From contig JAOZSC010000057.1 in NCBI GenBank assembly GCA_029939875.1, forward strand, positions 1 through 5,777: a stretch of DNA of 5,777 nt. Reading direction: 5' to 3'. Shown here one piece after another: positions 4,303 to 5,777 of this stretch; the first letter of the stretch is position 1; each line of letters opens with the position of its first letter. A program made the translations under genes and the position numbers. This DNA is from Desulfobacterales bacterium. Its GTDB lineage: Bacteria > Desulfobacterota > Desulfobacteria > Desulfobacterales > JAFDCJ01. A model generated the notes under the pieces. That model searched no databases and was not told the origin of the DNA. It saw nothing but the letters and a program-made list of their open reading frames with translations.

Positions 4303-5777
4303 ATGGCGTTGTTACCGGAAGTACAAAACCATTATGGTAAATTGAAGTTTTACATTAACGGCCGCTGGGTGGAATCCGAATCGGATCAGGTCTATGAAGA
4401 TGTCAATCCGGCAACCGGCGAAGTAATCGCGGAATTTTCATCCGCCACCGACGGTGAAATCGAACAGGCCGTGCAGACCGCCCAGGCTGCCATGTCTTCC
4501 TGGCGGGAAGTTCCCCTGAGGGACAAGGCCCGGTACCTGTTTGACTTGAGAGGCAAATTCGAAGAGCATTTTGATATGCTCTGTCGCGTTCTGGTGCAGG
4601 ATCATGGCCGGACCATCGGCGAGGCCCGGGGAACCGTTCGCCGGTGCATCGAAAATATCGAGTCTGCCTGTTCCGCCCTGCTGCTGCTGACCAAAGGGGA
4701 TTATGTTACCGACCTGGCCCGGGGCCTGGACCAGGCCCTGTACTGGGAGCCCCGGGGTGTGTTTTTGATCATCACCCCTAACAACATTCCCATGCATGCC
4801 TGGTCATCCTATGTGCCCTATGCCATTGCCAGCGGGTGTCCGGTGGTGGTCAGCCCGAGCAAAAACGACCCGGTGTGCCTGGATGCCATATTTAAAGTAA
4901 CCGGGGAAGTCGACGGTTTTCCCCCCGGACTGATGAACCTGGTCTATGGCGGCAGCAATGTCAACCAGAAGTTATTGACCCACCCGCTGGTCAAGGGAGT
5001 GGGATTTATTGGTTCCACGGCGGTGGGCAAGGAGCTTTTCGCTCTGGCCGGCAAGCTGGGGAAAGAAGCCTCCATTAACGGCAATGGCAAAAACCACGTG
5101 GTGATTATGCCGGATTGTGATCCGGATGCGGTGGTGGATGGTCTGCTGCGCGGCTGTTACGGCTTGAGCGGGCAGCGCTGTCTGGGGACCGACAACCTGC
5201 TGTTTGTGGGCTCAGCCTATGAGAAGGTCAAAGAAAAGCTGATTGCCGCTTCGGCCGGTATGAAACCGGGATACGGATTGGATGAGGCCACCGAACTGGG
5301 GCCCATGGTTTCCGATGCGGGCCGTCAGAAGGTGCTTGATTTTATCGAAAAGGGTATCAGGGAAGGTGCGAAGCTCCTTTTGGACGGCCGTGAGATCAGC
5401 GTTGAAGGCGGTGAAAAAGGTTTTTTTATCGGGCCGACCATTTTTGATGACGTCAACCCGGATATGCACATTGCCCGGGTGGAGGCTTTTGGCCCGGTGG
5501 CCAACTTAATGCGTCCCAGGGACCTGGACGAGGCTCTGGACTGGATCAACAACAAGGACGATTACGGCCATTCCGCCTGTATTTTTACCACCGACGGCCG
5601 CATTGCGCGACGGTTTATGAAAGAAGCGGATGTGGGCAACATCGGCATCAACGTGCCGGTGCCCCAGCCCTACGCGTTTTTTCCCCTGGGATCAAAAAAC
5701 GAATCCGCGCTGGGGGTTGCCAAATCCCGCATAGATTCCATCCGGCTGTTTCTGGATCAAAAAACGGTCACCGAACG
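4303..5777 (+). CDS. Aldehyde dehydrogenase, methylmalonate-semialdehyde dehydrogenase-like (3' end cut off)
   Basis: Cytoplasmic ALDH-superfamily enzyme; 491 codons are visible and the frame is still open at the window edge. The family is about 490-500 aa, so only a few residues are likely missing. The coenzyme domain carries ITPNNIP (157-163, oxyanion Asn161) and GSTAVG (237-242). Catalytic Cys293 lies in SGQRC, Glu394 in VEAFGPV, and NIGINVPVP (446-454) follows. Overall it resembles the CoA-dependent MMSDH group (MmsA/IolA). Arg114 and Arg292 align with the two arginines that hold the substrate carboxylate there. The usual general base Glu is absent (Asn259 in SINGNGKNH), as MMSDHs also lack it. 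Unusually, the KPSE cofactor motif reads SPSK (184-187), losing the Lys and Glu that bind the adenosine ribose. The likely reaction is oxidation of a short carboxylated semialdehyde to an acyl-CoA, but the exact substrate and NAD/NADP choice are uncertain. It follows the GntR gene with a strong RBS. Confidence 0.88.
   Translation, partial: MALLPEVQNHYGKLKFYINGRWVESESDQVYEDVNPATGEVIAEFSSATDGEIEQAVQTAQAAMSSWREVPLRDKARYLFDLRGKFEEHFDMLCRVLVQDHGRTIGEARGTVRRCIENIESACSALLLLTKGDYVTDLARGLDQALYWEPRGVFLIITPNNIPMHAWSSYVPYAIASGCPVVVSPSKNDPVCLDAIFKVTGEVDGFPPGLMNLVYGGSNVNQKLLTHPLVKGVGFIGSTAVGKELFALAGKLGKEASINGNGKNHVVIMPDCDPDAVVDGLLRGCYGLSGQRCLGTDNLLFVGSAYEKVKEKLIAASAGMKPGYGLDEATELGPMVSDAGRQKVLDFIEKGIREGAKLLLDGREISVEGGEKGFFIGPTIFDDVNPDMHIARVEAFGPVANLMRPRDLDEALDWINNKDDYGHSACIFTTDGRIARRFMKEADVGNIGINVPVPQPYAFFPLGSKNESALGVAKSRIDSIRLFLDQKTVTE

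Noticed and set aside
4328..4338. ACCATTATGGT inverted repeat near the start of the dehydrogenase
   Set aside because: It is within codons 9-12 and is short. Its half-sites face the opposite way from FadR-type TGGT/ACCA operators.
1..5777. CRISPR arrays, tRNA or rRNA genes, insertion sequences, toxin-antitoxin or defence genes
   Set aside because: No regularly spaced repeats, cloverleaf-like segments, transposase motifs or recognisable defence domains were seen on either strand.

Overview
The window holds the 3' half of a branched-chain amino acid (LIV-type) ABC transporter operon, a spacer of about 270 bp, a short island of gene debris, and the start of a second gene group made of a GntR-family regulator and an aldehyde dehydrogenase. 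All recognisable genes are on the plus strand. Moderately high GC coding DNA, Shine-Dalgarno sites, a TTG start and tight gene overlaps show a bacterium. The mix of genes would suit a metabolically versatile Gram-negative such as a Desulfobacterota sulfate reducer, but that placement is a guess from style, not a proof.

Positions 1-2810: the tail of an unidentified reading frame overlaps livM (permease). livG and livF (the two ATPases) follow in the standard livH-M-G-F order. livM and livG are 35 bp apart and livG and livF overlap by 8 bp, so they should be one transcript and build one transporter. The substrate-binding protein and a clear livH are not in the window.

Positions 2811-3546: an AT-rich non-coding spacer carries a small hairpin just after livF, a 10-bp direct repeat, and a good sigma70-like promoter (TTGACA, 17 bp, TATACA). 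The promoter's -10 box lies inside a perfect 10-bp palindrome, TTGTATACAA, of the kind FadR-type GntR regulators bind. Next comes a decayed ABC ATPase N-half of the UrtD/LivG type. It is broken by apparent one-base slips at homopolymer runs and joined in frame to what looks like the last 35-40 codons of a nicotinamidase/isochorismatase-family hydrolase. This is best read as a deletion scar between two lost genes.

Positions 3547-5777: an intact GntR/FCD regulator is followed 69 bp later by an aldehyde dehydrogenase with a strong ribosome binding site, cut off by the window edge close to its C-terminus. The dehydrogenase resembles methylmalonate/malonate-semialdehyde dehydrogenases: it has the catalytic Cys, the two substrate-carboxylate arginines, and no general-base Glu. 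Two NAD-ribose-binding residues are replaced. A reasonable but unproven reading is a catabolic unit controlled by the GntR protein beside an amino-acid importer. I see no evidence of a defence system, CRISPR array, transposase or RNA gene. The most interesting points are the debris island, the promoter-palindrome pair and the unusual dehydrogenase active site.
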